DNA of 64,000 nt, taken from contig NZ_CP049780.1 of the NCBI RefSeq assembly GCF_011193355.1, forward strand, positions 4,785,522 through 4,849,521. Direction: 5' to 3'. The translations under genes and the position numbers were made by a program. Below, piece after piece: positions 25,507 through 35,296 of this stretch. Under the pieces are notes generated by a model that had not been told where the DNA came from, did not search any database, and was given only the letters and a program-made list of their open reading frames with translations. Position 1 is the first letter of the stretch. Each line of letters opens with the position of its first letter. This stretch comes from Streptomyces sp. JB150. Its GTDB lineage: Bacteria; Actinomycetota; Actinomycetes; Streptomycetales; Streptomycetaceae.

Positions 25507-27888
25507 GTGCACCGGGAGACACGGGACACCCGGCTCCCCGCTCACACCGCAGAGGACTGGCTGATCATGGGCGGATCAGCGCCGGGACGGGACGGCCGGC
25601 CGCCCGTCGAGACGACCAGCTTCGTCGACCGGCGCGACGAACAGGCCGAGGGCCGCGACCTGCTCGCCCGCGCCCGGCTCGTCACCCTGACCGGACCCGG
25701 CGGCGTCGGCAAGACCCGCCTCGCCGCCCGGATCGCGGCCCGCGTCGCCCGCGCCTTCCCCGACGGCGTGCGCTTCGTCCACCTCTCCGGCCTGCACGAC
25801 CCCGCCCTCGTCCCGCTCGCCGCCGCCGACGCCCTCGGCCTGCACGACCACTCCGCCCAGCCCCCGCTCGACGCCCTGGTCGAACAGGTCCGCGACCGGC
25901 GGCTGCTGCTCGTCGTCGACAACTGCGAACACCTGCTCGCCGCCTGCGCCGAACTCGCCGCCGCCCTGCTGCGCCGCACCACCGGCGTCCGGATCCTCGC
26001 CACCAGCCGGCATCGCCTCGGCCTCACCGAGGAACACCTCATGGACGTACGGCCACTGCCCGTCCCCGACCCCGACGGCGACCTCTCCGCCGCCGACGCG
26101 AGCCCCGCCCTCACCCTCTTCGCCGACCGCGCCGCCGCCGTCGACCCCGGCTTCCGCCTCACCCCCGCCAACCGGGCCGCCGTCGCCCGCCTGTGCCACC
26201 GCCTCGACGGGCTGCCCCTCGCCATCGAACTCGCCGCCGTCCGCATGCGCGTCCTCAGCGTCGAACAGCTCCTGGCCCGCCTCGACGACCGCTACCGCCT
26301 GCTCAGCGCGGGCAGCCCCGCCGTCCTGCCCCGCCACCAGACCCTGCGCGCCGCCGTCGACTGGAGCCACGACCTGTGCACCGAGCGGGAACGACTGGTG
26401 TGGGCCCGCGCCGCCGTCCTGGCCGGCGGCTTCGACCTGGAGACCGCGGAGGCCGTCTGCGCGGACGGCGAGCGGGTGCGGGCCTGCGACGTCCTCGAAG
26501 CCGTCGCCGGACTCGTCGACAAGAGCGTGCTCAGCCGCGAACCCGGCCCCGACGGCGTCCGCTACCGCCTCCTCGACACCCTGCGCCACCACGGCCTGGA
26601 GAAGCTGCGCGCACTGCCCGGCGAGGAGGACGCCGCCCGCCGCCGCCAGCGCGACTGGATGCAGGAACGGGCCGCCGCCTGCGAACGCGCCTGGTTCGGG
26701 CCCGGCCAGCGCGAGACCGTCGCCCGGCTCCGCGCCGACCAGGACAACCTGCGCGCCGCCCTCGACTACAGCCTCACCGCCCCCGGCGAAGCCCTCGCCG
26801 GCCTCCGCCTGGCCGGCACCCTCTGGTTCTACTGGCACGCCTGCGGCGCCCCCCGCGAAGGCCGGTACTGGCTCGACCGCGCCCTCGACGCCCACCCCGG
26901 ACCCACCCGCGAACGCGCCCGCGCCCTGTGGATCTCCGGCCTCCTCGCCGGCTGCCCCGAAGACCTCACCCGCGGCCGCCGCCGCGCCGAGGAGGCCGCC
27001 GCCCTCGCCCGCCGCCTCGGCGACGAGGCCGAAGCCGCGCACGCCGAGTACGTCATCGGCGTCATCCGGCTGTTCAGCGGCGACCTGCACGGCGCCCTCG
27101 ACCACTTCCGGGCCGGCGTCGCCCGCGGCCCCGTCCCCGGCCGGCACCTCAGCATGGTCGGCCTCGACCGGGTCGAACTCGCCTGCGCCCTCAACTTCCT
27201 CGGCGAGGCCGACGAGGCCATCGCGGTCTGCGAGGAGACCCGCAGGCTGTGCGAGGCGCACGGCGAGGAATGGGTGCTGTCGTACGTGCTGCGCATGCTG
27301 GCCCTCGCCCACACCGTCAAACGGGACTGGCCGCGCGCCGAACGCCACGCCCGCGAGGCACTGCGCCGCAAACTCGCCGTCCACGACATCGTCGGCATGG
27401 GCCTCACCCTCGACCTGCTCGCCCAGATCGCCGCCCACGGCGGTACCCCCGAACGCGCGGCCGTGCTGCTCGGCGGCGCCGACCGGGTGTGGGCCGACGT
27501 CGACCGCGACCGCTGGGGCGCCGCCTGCCTGCAGACCAGCCGCCGCACCACCGAGGAGCGCGCCCGCGAGGGGGCCGGCGCCCAGGAGTACGAGCGCGCC
27601 TACCGGCGGGGCGCCGCCCTCGCCCTCACCGACCTGGTCGGCTACGCCCTGGAGGAGCACCGGCCGCCCGAGCCGGCCGAACCCGAACGCCCCCCGCAGG
27701 GCGTCCGCCTCACCCGCCGCGAGACCGAGGTCGCCGAACTCGTCGCCGAGGGACTCGCCAACCAGCAGATCGCCGACCGCCTGGTGATCGCCCGCCGCAC
27801 CGCCGAAGGCCATGTCGAACGCATCCTCAGCAAGCTCGGCTTCAGCAACCGCAGCCAGATCGCCGCCTGGGTGACGGCCCAGCGCTGA
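25507..27888 (+). CDS. AfsR/LuxR-type ATPase transcriptional regulator
   Basis: 793 residues from GTG 25507 (GTGAAGG just upstream); ATG 25567 is an alternative. An AAA/NB-ARC-type ATPase has Walker [18 protein letters not shown] and Walker [13 protein letters not shown], then the winged-helix-like region with [11 protein letters not shown] and [11 protein letters not shown]. The middle is TPR-like ([24 protein letters not shown]). The C-terminal LuxR helix-turn-helix is [40 protein letters not shown]. It is a signal-integrating DNA-binding regulator; target genes are unknown. The gap to the MEDS gene is 61 bp. Confidence 0.88.
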   Translation: MHRETRDTRLPAHTAEDWLIMGGSAPGRDGRPPVETTSFVDRRDEQAEGRDLLARARLVTLTGPGGVGKTRLAARIAARVARAFPDGVRFVHLSGLHDPALVPLAAADALGLHDHSAQPPLDALVEQVRDRRLLLVVDNCEHLLAACAELAAALLRRTTGVRILATSRHRLGLTEEHLMDVRPLPVPDPDGDLSAADASPALTLFADRAAAVDPGFRLTPANRAAVARLCHRLDGLPLAIELAAVRMRVLSVEQLLARLDDRYRLLSAGSPAVLPRHQTLRAAVDWSHDLCTERERLVWARAAVLAGGFDLETAEAVCADGERVRACDVLEAVAGLVDKSVLSREPGPDGVRYRLLDTLRHHGLEKLRALPGEEDAARRRQRDWMQERAAACERAWFGPGQRETVARLRADQDNLRAALDYSLTAPGEALAGLRLAGTLWFYWHACGAPREGRYWLDRALDAHPGPTRERARALWISGLLAGCPEDLTRGRRRAEEAAALARRLGDEAEAAHAEYVIGVIRLFSGDLHGALDHFRAGVARGPVPGRHLSMVGLDRVELACALNFLGEADEAIAVCEETRRLCEAHGEEWVLSYVLRMLALAHTVKRDWPRAERHAREALRRKLAVHDIVGMGLTLDLLAQIAAHGGTPERAAVLLGGADRVWADVDRDRWGAACLQTSRRTTEERAREGAGAQEYERAYRRGAALALTDLVGYALEEHRPPEPAEPERPPQGVRLTRRETEVAELVAEGLANQQIADRLVIARRTAEGHVERILSKLGFSNRSQIAAWVTAQR

Positions 27889-27949
27889 AGCCGCCTTCCG
27901 AGCCGCCGTCCCGGCACCCGTGTCCGACCCACCCCCCTTTGGGAGACCC

Positions 27950-28867
27950 ATGACCACCACCCGGCCAGCCACCCCGCCGGCCCCGTCCGGCGCCTTCGAC
28001 CACCGCATCGCCGTCCACAGCACCGACGACGAGTTCCTGGCCCTCGCCCTGCCCTTCCTCGCCGAGGGCCTCGCCGCCCCCGACGAGCCCCCGCCGGTCG
28101 CCATCACCGCCCCCGCCAAGCTGGACCTGCTGCGCGCCGCGCTCGGCCCCGAGGACGGGCGGCGCGTCGTCACCGTCCCGCACACCGACTGGTACACCGG
28201 CTCCGCCGCCAACGCCATCGCGCGCGCCGCCGCCCACCTCGCCGCCCACGCCGGCCCCGGCGGCCGTATCCACCTCCTCATGGAACCGGACTGGGCGGGA
28301 CGCGCCGGCCGCTCCGCCCGCGAGTCCGCCGAGTGGATCCGCTACGAGGCCCTGGCCAACGTCCTGTTCGCCCCGTACGCCACCACCGCCATGTGCGTCT
28401 ACGACACCCGCACCGCGGGCCCCGCCGTCATCGCCGCCGCCCGCCGCGCCCACCCCGACACCGAGGTGTACGCCGACCCGCTGCTGGTCGCCGCCGAACT
28501 GGACGCCGTACCCCTGCCGCCCGCGCCCCGCGACGCGCACCGGCTGACCACGCCGGACCCGCACGCCGTCCGCGCCTGGGCGGTCGACCGGGGCCTGGCC
28601 GCCGCCGCGGCCGACCTGTTCGCGACGGCGGTCGCGGAGGCCGCCGTGGACCCGGTCACCCGCGTACTGCTGTGGGGCGAGGCGCCGTCCTGCGTGTGCG
28701 AACTGCGCACCACCCGCCGCCTCGACGACCCGCTCGCGGGCTTCGTCCCCCCGCCCACCGCCGAGGTACGGCCCGGCCAGGGCCTGTGGTTCGCCCGCCA
28801 GGTCTGCGCGTACGTCGACATCCGCCACGACGCCGACGGGGCCTCGGTCCGCCTCCAGTACGCGTAG
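27950..28867 (+). CDS. MEDS-domain / RsbA-like anti-sigma regulatory protein
   Basis: 305 residues from ATG 27950 (GGGAGA three bases upstream). Residues about 20-190 resemble a MEDS sensor domain (FDHRIAVHSTDDEFLALALPFLAEGL, TDWYTGSAANAIARAAAHLAAH, YEALANVLFAPYATTAMCVYDTR). The C-terminal 110 residues resemble a degenerate GHKL ATPase of the RsbA/RsbW group (AAAADLFATAVAEAAVDPVTRVLLWGEAP, ARQVCAYVDIRHDADGASVRL). It may bind an anti-sigma or sigma partner. It lies between the LuxR-type regulator and a second, intact-looking ATPase. Confidence 0.75.
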   Translation: MTTTRPATPPAPSGAFDHRIAVHSTDDEFLALALPFLAEGLAAPDEPPPVAITAPAKLDLLRAALGPEDGRRVVTVPHTDWYTGSAANAIARAAAHLAAHAGPGGRIHLLMEPDWAGRAGRSARESAEWIRYEALANVLFAPYATTAMCVYDTRTAGPAVIAAARRAHPDTEVYADPLLVAAELDAVPLPPAPRDAHRLTTPDPHAVRAWAVDRGLAAAAADLFATAVAEAAVDPVTRVLLWGEAPSCVCELRTTRRLDDPLAGFVPPPTAEVRPGQGLWFARQVCAYVDIRHDADGASVRLQYA

Positions 28868-28899
28868 GGGCGCACCGGGTACCGTGCCGCCACGCAGGT

Positions 28900-29448
28900 A
28901 TGGAATCGGGTAGTCCTCCCCGTGTGGCGGACCGGTCCCCGGGACAACCTGAACCCATGCCGCCACCCTCCGGGCGTCTCCTCCCGGCCCCTCACCCCCA
29001 GTACGGCGCGTACCCGCAGCCCCCTATGGGCGCGGGCCACGCGAGCACCGAATACGACCCCCGCCCCTCCGCGGTCGGCCAGGCCCGCGCGGAGGTCCGC
29101 CGGCAGCTGGAGGGCTGGGGGCTCGCCGAGCGCGACGACCTGGAGGACCTGGTGGCCACCGCCGAACTCCTCGTCAGCGAGCTGGCCACCAACGCCGTCG
29201 TGCACGCCGCGAGCCGCTTCCGGCTGACCCTGTCCGCCGCCCACGGCGTGCTGCGCTGCGAGGTCACGGACGCCGGCCGCCGGGTGCCGCAGGTGCTCCA
29301 GGCGGGCACCTCCGAGAGCGGCCGCGGGATGTTCCTGGTGGACGCGCTCGCCCGCCGCTGGGGCTGCCACCAGGACGGGCAGGGCAAGACCGTGTGGTTC
29401 GAGCTCGGCACCTGCGCCTGCGACGGCTGCGGACGGCGCCGGCCGTAG
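28900..29448 (+). CDS. RsbW-like ATP-binding protein (GHKL fold)
   Basis: 182 residues from ATG 28900; ATG 28957 would give 163. The domain at about 60-165 has the GHKL N-box (LVATAELLVSELATNAVVHAASRF) and G-box-like DAGRRVPQVLQ and SESGRGMFLVDALARRWG. Streptomyces has many such short anti-sigma/regulatory kinases. The C-terminus is Cys-rich (CACDGCGRRRP), which is unusual and could bind metal. The partner is unknown. Confidence 0.8.
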   Translation: MESGSPPRVADRSPGQPEPMPPPSGRLLPAPHPQYGAYPQPPMGAGHASTEYDPRPSAVGQARAEVRRQLEGWGLAERDDLEDLVATAELLVSELATNAVVHAASRFRLTLSAAHGVLRCEVTDAGRRVPQVLQAGTSESGRGMFLVDALARRWGCHQDGQGKTVWFELGTCACDGCGRRRP

Positions 29449-29533
29449 CACGGCGTACGCCAGGACCACTCGTTCTGTGGAGATCCCGCCCGCCCTCTTG
29501 CCGCGCGGCCGTTGATCGGCTTACTTGGCCAGC

Positions 29534-30853
29534 ATGGCGGACACCACGGGAAACACCACGGAACCACAGGTCGGCGGCACTGACTCCCCAACTCGCAAAT
29601 CCAGTTGGAAGTACATCGGCCCCGGGATCGTCGTGGCCGCGACGGGCGTGGGCGCCGGCGACCTGGTCGCGACGCTCATCGCCGGCAGCAACTTCGGCTA
29701 CACGCTCCTGTGGGCCGCGGTCGTCGGCTGCCTGGTGAAGATCTCACTGGCCGAGGCGGCGGGCCGCTGGCACCTCTCCACCGGCCGCACCCTCTTCGAC
29801 GGCTGGGCCAGCCTGGGCCGCTGGACCACGTACTTCTTCGCCGTCTACCTGGTGATCTGGGGCTTCGTCTACGGCGCGGCGGCCATGTCGTCCAGTGCGC
29901 TGCCGCTCCAGGCGCTGTTCCCCGGCGTGATGGACCTGAAGTGGTGGGCGGTGGCCTGCGGCCTGGTCGGGCTGGTCTTCGTCTGGTTCAACAAGTACGC
30001 GGTGTTCGAGAAGGTCATGACGGTCCTGGTCGGCGTCATGTTCGTCGTGACGGTCTACCTGGCCATCAGGGTCACCCCGAACCTGGGAGAGGCCTTCGCC
30101 GGCCTGCTCCCCGTGCTGCCCGACGAGCAGGACTCCATCCTCAACACCCTCGGCCTGATCGGCGGCGTGGGCGGCACGATCACCCTCGCGGCCTACGGCT
30201 ACTGGGTCAACGCCAAGGGCTGGACCGACACGGGCTGGATGAAGGTCATGCGGCTGGACAACCGCGTCGCCTACGCGACCACGGGCGTCTTCGTGGTCGC
30301 CATGCTCTTCGTCGGCGCGGAACTGCTCCACTCCGCGAACGTGGCCATCGCGAGCGGCGACAAGGGCCTGATCCAGCTCGGCGACATCCTTGACGAGAAG
30401 TACGGCACGGCGACGGCGAAGTTCTTCCTCATCGGCTTCTTCGCCACGTCCTTCACGTCCCTGATCGGCGTCTGGCACGGCGTGAGCCTGATGTTCGCCG
30501 ACTTCGTCGCCCGTTACCGCAAGGACGACGCCGCCAAGGCCGAGGCGGTGGCCTCCGGCACCCGCGAACGCTCCTGGCCCTTCCGCGCGTACCTGTTGTG
30601 GCTGACCTTCCCCCCGGTCGTCCTGCTCTTCCAGGGCCAGCCCTTCCGCCTCATCATCCTCTACGGCGTCCTCGGCGCGGCCTTCCTCCCCTTCCTGGCC
30701 GGCACCCTCCTGTGGCTCCTCAACTCCTCCCGCACCCCCCGCGAATGGCGCAACAGCTGGCTCAGCAACGGCATGCTCACCCTGGCCGGCCTGCTGTTCC
30801 TGATCCTGTGCGTGAAACAGATCTGGGACCAGCCGTGGTCGGAGTTCTTCTAG
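29534..30853 (+). CDS. Divergent Nramp-family metal transporter
   Basis: 439 residues from ATG 29534. About 11 membrane helices starting with YIGPGIVVAATGVGAGD. The helix-1 DPGN motif of canonical Nramp proteins is replaced by GVGAGD, and the helix-6 MPH motif is absent; the corresponding stretch reads GGTITLAAYGYWVNAKGW. It therefore belongs to a divergent Nramp branch, possibly with different ion selectivity (some non-canonical members carry Mg2+). It is probably a single-gene transcript, 85 bp after the ATPase gene and convergent with the next gene, with stops 1 bp apart. Confidence 0.82.
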   Translation: MADTTGNTTEPQVGGTDSPTRKSSWKYIGPGIVVAATGVGAGDLVATLIAGSNFGYTLLWAAVVGCLVKISLAEAAGRWHLSTGRTLFDGWASLGRWTTYFFAVYLVIWGFVYGAAAMSSSALPLQALFPGVMDLKWWAVACGLVGLVFVWFNKYAVFEKVMTVLVGVMFVVTVYLAIRVTPNLGEAFAGLLPVLPDEQDSILNTLGLIGGVGGTITLAAYGYWVNAKGWTDTGWMKVMRLDNRVAYATTGVFVVAMLFVGAELLHSANVAIASGDKGLIQLGDILDEKYGTATAKFFLIGFFATSFTSLIGVWHGVSLMFADFVARYRKDDAAKAEAVASGTRERSWPFRAYLLWLTFPPVVLLFQGQPFRLIILYGVLGAAFLPFLAGTLLWLLNSSRTPREWRNSWLSNGMLTLAGLLFLILCVKQIWDQPWSEFF

Positions 30854-30854
30854 G

Positions 30855-31274
30855 TCAGCCCATCGGGCGGTAGTACCCGAGCACCGCCGGCAACCGGGCG
30901 AACCACTCCTGCATCCTCCCGCTGGGCCTCGCCTCGACCACGCACTCGTAGAACACTCCGTCCAGGTGGACGACGCCCATCATGAGGTGCCTGCCGGAGG
31001 GGCCGGGCCGGTAGTGGACGCTACGGATCTCCTGCCAGGGGAACTCCGCCGAAACGCCGTTGACCTCGAAGGCCACGCCCGCGGCGTCGACGACGACCGA
31101 GTTGCGTCGGTCCACCGCCATGAACTCCGGCTCCGGCGGGACCGCTTGAGGCGGCGGCGGGGCGTGGCACGCCGGGGGTGGACCGAACCCCTGAGGAGGC
31201 GGACCGAACCCCTGCGGGGGCGGACCGAACCCCTGCGGGGGCGGCCCGAAGCCTTGCGGCGGCTGCGTGGTCAT
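30855..31274 (-). CDS. Small protein with GFGPPPQ repeats and PH-like domain
   Basis: 139 residues from ATG 31274. The N-terminus carries four copies of the heptapeptide GFGPPPQ (last copy altered), then a proline-rich linker. Residues about 52-135 form a compact beta-rich domain (NSVVVDAAGVAFEVNGVS, FPWQEIRSVHYRP, MMGVVHLDGVFYECVVEARP, MQEWFARLPAVLGYY) matching in order the domain of the protein at 23316-23867. The Pro/Gly repeats suggest a flexible tether. Function unknown. Confidence 0.75.
   Translation of the reverse strand: MTTQPPQGFGPPPQGFGPPPQGFGPPPQGFGPPPACHAPPPPQAVPPEPEFMAVDRRNSVVVDAAGVAFEVNGVSAEFPWQEIRSVHYRPGPSGRHLMMGVVHLDGVFYECVVEARPSGRMQEWFARLPAVLGYYRPMG
31178..31262 (-). repeat. 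21-bp tandem repeat within coding sequence
   Basis: Four copies of a 21-bp unit, in frame, encoding GFGPPPQ at the N-terminus of the PH-like protein. The middle copies are nearly identical; the outer ones carry a few changes. Confidence 0.85.
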
Positions 31275-31337
31275 CGTCGGCGGTCCCGGGGAAGGTGGTG
31301 AGGCCCATGAGAATAACCGGCCGCCGCGGAGTGGGCC

Positions 31338-32633
31338 TCAGGACAGCGTGCGCCACGTCGGGTCGAGAGCGATCTCCCGCAGTTCCCCGATAGTGAGAGC
31401 GGGAGTCTCGCGGGTCGCGGCCGCGTGTTGGGCGCCGGAGTTGAAGGCGCTGATCACGACCCGGCGGCCGTCGGGTCGCATGGTGTCGACCGTCCACATG
31501 ACGACCCCCTCGCCGCCCTTCTCACCGGGTCCCTGCCGGACGGTGACCTTGGTGCCGTCGGCCAGGGTCTCGGCGTCCGCGCCGTACAACTGGTCGGCGA
31601 CGTCCCGCATGTCCGGCTGCACGTTGATCTGCACGAGGCTTCGGCCCTCGCCGTCGTCCACGACGACGTACGCGTACTCGGTCTCCTGGCCGCCCTGCGA
31701 CACGACCTCCACGTCCTTCGGCAGCAGCCGGACGAGCGTGTCGCGGATGTCCGCGCCGTCCGCGGCCGGGGGCGCGCTGGTGGCCGCGGACGTCGGCTTC
31801 TGCGCGCCCTTCGGCCCCTCGGGGCTCTTGGGGATGGAGTCCGCGACGGCACGCCACTCGGGCGCCGTGGCGATCTCCTCCAACTGCAACGGGCCAAGCG
31901 GCGGTTCCGGCCGGGTGACCGGCGCGTCCTTCTCCGCCGCCGCGTTCCACTCGGCCACGCTGACGTGCCGGCCTTCGGGGGTGACCAGCTCCGCGTGCCA
32001 GCGCTTGGTGTCCACGCGCCGGTCCGGATACTCGTACCCCTGGAGGATCAGCAGCATGGAGCCGTCGGGGAGGCGGCTGGTCCGGCAGGCGTCGTACGGG
32101 ACCAGGAGCTTGTCCGGGCATGTGGTCAACTGACGGGCTGTCCCGCTGCCCGGCTCCAGCCGGTCCACGGTGACGGTGACGGCGCCGGGGCCCCGGCCGT
32201 CGTCGAACACGGCCCGCACGTACGGCGGTGGTCCCTCATGCGTGCCCTGCCCGGCCGTGTCGCTGACCTTCCCCTCGGGGAGCAGCGACTTCAGCGTGGC
32301 GATCATCTTCTCCCCGGTCACGGCTCCGCCCGCGGTGGTGCTCGCCGTGGCGGAGGCGGACGCGTTGCCCTCCCGGCCGACGGAAGCCTGTCCACCCGCA
32401 CCGCCGCTCCCGCTCCCCGGCAGGAGCAGCGTGGCGCCCACGCCCACGCCCACGAGCGCGAGGCTCGCCGTCCCGCCGAACACCGCGGCCCGGCGGCGCA
32501 CCCTCATACGGCGTCCGCGCGCCTGGCCCGCGGAGACCAGGGCGGGGCGGTCGGTGTCGAAGCTGTCACCGGTCTCGCGCAGGGCGGCGCCGAGCCGGCT
32601 CTCGAAGGGGTCCTGCGTGGGTTCCACGGGCAT
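31338..32633 (-). CDS. Putative membrane anti-sigma/regulatory protein
   Basis: 431 residues from ATG 32633 (GGTGG seven bases upstream). The N-terminal 50 residues are cytosolic and basic near the membrane (RGRRMRVRRRA), followed by one helix (AVFGGTASLALVGVGVGATLLL). The long exterior has Ser/Ala-rich linkers and two related alpha/beta-looking repeats (IATLKSLLPEGKVSD...PEWRAVADS and IRDTLVRLLPKDVEVVS...DPTWRTLS), suggesting an internal duplication. It starts 58 bp after the ECF sigma gene on the same strand, so it is probably that sigma factor's membrane partner. Confidence 0.7.
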   Translation of the reverse strand: MPVEPTQDPFESRLGAALRETGDSFDTDRPALVSAGQARGRRMRVRRRAAVFGGTASLALVGVGVGATLLLPGSGSGGAGGQASVGREGNASASATASTTAGGAVTGEKMIATLKSLLPEGKVSDTAGQGTHEGPPPYVRAVFDDGRGPGAVTVTVDRLEPGSGTARQLTTCPDKLLVPYDACRTSRLPDGSMLLILQGYEYPDRRVDTKRWHAELVTPEGRHVSVAEWNAAAEKDAPVTRPEPPLGPLQLEEIATAPEWRAVADSIPKSPEGPKGAQKPTSAATSAPPAADGADIRDTLVRLLPKDVEVVSQGGQETEYAYVVVDDGEGRSLVQINVQPDMRDVADQLYGADAETLADGTKVTVRQGPGEKGGEGVVMWTVDTMRPDGRRVVISAFNSGAQHAAATRETPALTIGELREIALDPTWRTLS

Positions 32634-32691
32634 GGCGAACCACCGTTTCTGCGAGTCGTGGGGTGAGCGAGGTGTCCGTCGGGCGTGGGGC

Positions 32692-33186
32692 TCAGGTCGC
32701 GGCGTACTCGGCCAGGTCCTCGCCGAGCAGTTCCCGCAGCCGTGCGAGAGCGCGCACGCACCGGGTGCGTACGGAGGCGTTGCTGACGTGCAGCACGTCG
32801 GCGGTCTCCTGGACGCTGCGGTCCTCCCAGTAGCGCAGCACGACGACGGCGCGGTCCTTGACGGGCAGCCGGGCCAGCGCCTCCAGCAGGGTCAGCCGCA
32901 GCGGAGCGTCACCCGCACCGGTATCGGCCCGCTCGGGCAGCACGTCGGTCGCCCGCTCGGTACTGCTGCGCCGCCGCTTCTGCGCGAGAAAGGTCCGCGT
33001 GAGCACGGTCTGCGCGTACGCGGCGGGGTTCCCGGCCCGGCTGACCCGGTGCCAGCTGACGTACAGCCGCCCCAGGGTCTCCTGCACCAGGTCCTCGGCC
33101 TGATGCGTGTCCCCGGCGGTCAGCAGACAGGCGGACCGGTACAGATGTCCGGCCCGCGCCCCCGCGAACTCCGCGTACTCGTCCAC
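32692..33186 (-). CDS. ECF sigma factor, SigE family
   Basis: 164 residues from GTG 33186, chosen for the GGAGGGGG nine bases upstream; GTG 33234 would add 16 residues. Sigma region 2 (AEFAGARAGHLYRSACLLTAG, AEDLVQETLGRLYVSWHRV) and region 4 (LEALARLPVKDRAVVVLRYWEDRSVQETADVLHVSNASVRTRCVRALARLREL) are both complete, without a C-terminal extension, as in the short SigE/SigM-type streptomycete ECFs. It directs RNA polymerase to stress or signal-responsive promoters. The adjacent downstream membrane protein is the likely regulator. Target promoter not identified. Confidence 0.9.
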   Translation of the reverse strand: MDEYAEFAGARAGHLYRSACLLTAGDTHQAEDLVQETLGRLYVSWHRVSRAGNPAAYAQTVLTRTFLAQKRRRSSTERATDVLPERADTGAGDAPLRLTLLEALARLPVKDRAVVVLRYWEDRSVQETADVLHVSNASVRTRCVRALARLRELLGEDLAEYAAT

Positions 33187-33383
33187 CCGGCTCTGCCCCC
33201 TCCGCCGTCCCCGCCTCTGGTGTGGTGCTCTCACTGCTTCGATGCGGTGGGGCAGGGAAATGTTTCACACGAGACTCAGGGGAGGTCGTACTGCCGGCTC
33301 TCATGGAGGGGTGGCCGGGTTGTCGGCGATGTCGACCAGGTCTTCGGTTGTGTCCCCCCGTACTCGTGTTCACAAAGATCGCA

Positions 33384-33412
33384 TGGGCCGTTCACGGAGA
33401 GCAAACGGCCCA
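33384..33412 (-). terminator. Hairpin terminator after chitinase gene
   Basis: Perfect 9-bp stem TGGGCCGTT / AACGGCCCA with an 11-nt loop, 24 bp beyond the chitinase stop in the direction of minus-strand transcription. Confidence 0.65.
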
Positions 33413-33435
33413 CGCGGTCGTCGTCGGTGGAATGG

Positions 33436-35238
33436 CTACGGCAGCGCGTGCACGTGGGGGCCGACCGCGTTGGACCAGGCGTTGCCCGCCGTGGCGTCCC
33501 AGTTGGTGGACCAGGTCATCGCGCCCCGCAGGTCGGGGTAGGTCCGTGACGGCTTGAAGGAACCGCAGTTCGTGCCCTTCGTGAGGCAGTCCAGGGCGCT
33601 GTTGACGACCGACGGGGAGACGTAGCCGCCGCCCGCCGCCCGGGTCGAGGCGGGGAGGCCGAGGCCCACCTGGGACGGGGCCAGGCCGCCCTCCAGCTGG
33701 ATGCAGGCCAGGGCGGTGAGGAAGTCGACCGTGCCCTGGCTGTAGACCTTGCCGTCGCAGCCCAGCATGGAACCGCTGTTGTAGTACTGCATGTTGACGA
33801 CCGTGAGGATGTCCTTCACGTTCAGCGCGGTCTGGAAGTAGGAGTTCGACGTCGACTGCATGTCGATGGTCTGCGGCGCCATCGTGAGGATCATCGACGG
33901 GCCCGCCTTCGCGGACAGCGCCCGCAGCGCCTGCGTCATGTACGTCGCGTTGAGGCCGTTCTCCAGGTCGATGTCGACGCCGTCGAAGCCGTACTCCCGC
34001 ATCAGCGCGTACACCGAGTTGGCGAAGTTCGTCGCGGACGCCGCGTCGTTGACCGTGACCGTGCCGCGCTCGCCGCCCACCGAGATGATGACCTTCTTGC
34101 CGGCCGCCTGCTTGGCCCGGATGTCGGCCTTGAACTGGTCCACGGTGTAGCCGCCGAGGCCGGCCGAGTCCAGGGTGAAGGTGACGGCGCCCGGAGTGCC
34201 GGTCGCGTCCGCGAAGGCCACCGCGATGATGTCGTACTGGGACGGGACGTCCGACAGCTTCTGCACGGCCGCGCCGTTGTTGAAGTTCTGCCAGTAGCCG
34301 GTCACCACGTGCTTCGGGAGCGCGGGTCCGTTCCCGCCGCCGGAGGGCGCCGTGGTCGCCGTCACCGTGGTCGACTTCGGCGACTCGCCCGCCGCGTTCG
34401 TCGCCGTGACCTGGAAGGAGTACGACGTGGCGGCGGCGAGGCCGGTCACCGTCGCCGACGTGCCGGTCACCGCCGTGGCCTTGGTGCCGTTGCGGTAGAC
34501 GGTGTAGCCGGTCGCGCCCGACACCGTGTTCCAGGTGAGGGAGACGGACGAGGAGGTCGTGCCGGAGACCCGGAGGCCGCCGGGGGCGCCCGGGATCGTC
34601 GGGGCCGGGTCGCCGCCTCCGCCGCCGTCGGGGCCGTGGACGGAGATGTCGTCCGCGTAGTACGCGGCCTGGCCGTACCAGCCGTGGGTGTACACCGTCA
34701 CCGAGGTGGTCGAGGCCCCGGTCGTGAACGTCGTCCTCAGTTCCTTCCACGTCGTGGAGTCGGGGGTCCAGGTCGAGACGTCCGTCGTGCCGGTGCCGGT
34801 CGCGCCCAGGTAGGCGTAGCCGCCCTGGACCCACGCGCTCAGCGTGTACGTCGAGTTGGGCTTCACGGCCACCGTCTGCGTACAGCGGGCGTTGTCCTGT
34901 CCGGCGGGCGTGGCCTTCAGCGCGGCCGCGCCGCCGTGCACGGGGGAGGAGACGGCCGTACCGCTGCCGGCCGAGCAGGTCCAGTCGGCCAGGCCCGACT
35001 CGAATCCGGCGTTCCTGACGTTGTTGACGTCGGCCGCGGACGCCTCGGTGGCCGTCAGGAGGGAGAACGGCAGGGCGAGGCCGAGGGCGGCGGTGACGGC
35101 GCCGGACCAGAGGCGGATGCCGCGGTCACGGCGGATGCCGCGGCTACGGCTGGTGCGGCGGATACCGCGGTCGTCGCGCGGGGAATGCGCGGGGCCGATG
35201 CGGGATGACCGCCTGCCGCGTCTGCGTACGAGGTCCAC
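33436..35238 (-). CDS. Secreted GH18 chitinase with CBM-like and FnIII domains
   Basis: 600 residues from GTG 35238 (GGAGG five bases upstream); the in-frame extension to 35298 lacks such a site. An Arg-rich N-region with a twin-arginine-like character precedes a signal peptide (LWSGAVTAALGLALPFSLLTATEASA). Next comes a carbohydrate-binding-like beta domain (NAGFESGLADWTCSAGS to YADDISVHG), a Gly linker, a fibronectin III domain (PGGLRVSGTTSSSVSLTWN to VTATTAPS) and the GH18 barrel with the catalytic DxxDxDxE as DGVDIDLE. It hydrolyses chitin outside the cell. A DasR-type operator in the promoter predicts induction by N-acetylglucosamine signals. Confidence 0.93.
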   Translation of the reverse strand: MDLVRRRGRRSSRIGPAHSPRDDRGIRRTSRSRGIRRDRGIRLWSGAVTAALGLALPFSLLTATEASAADVNNVRNAGFESGLADWTCSAGSGTAVSSPVHGGAAALKATPAGQDNARCTQTVAVKPNSTYTLSAWVQGGYAYLGATGTGTTDVSTWTPDSTTWKELRTTFTTGASTTSVTVYTHGWYGQAAYYADDISVHGPDGGGGGDPAPTIPGAPGGLRVSGTTSSSVSLTWNTVSGATGYTVYRNGTKATAVTGTSATVTGLAAATSYSFQVTATNAAGESPKSTTVTATTAPSGGGNGPALPKHVVTGYWQNFNNGAAVQKLSDVPSQYDIIAVAFADATGTPGAVTFTLDSAGLGGYTVDQFKADIRAKQAAGKKVIISVGGERGTVTVNDAASATNFANSVYALMREYGFDGVDIDLENGLNATYMTQALRALSAKAGPSMILTMAPQTIDMQSTSNSYFQTALNVKDILTVVNMQYYNSGSMLGCDGKVYSQGTVDFLTALACIQLEGGLAPSQVGLGLPASTRAAGGGYVSPSVVNSALDCLTKGTNCGSFKPSRTYPDLRGAMTWSTNWDATAGNAWSNAVGPHVHALP

Positions 35239-35296
35239 TGGGGCCTCCGGTGGGGAGTGGGGGTCGTTCGGGACGACGGTGGCCACCGCTGGGCTC

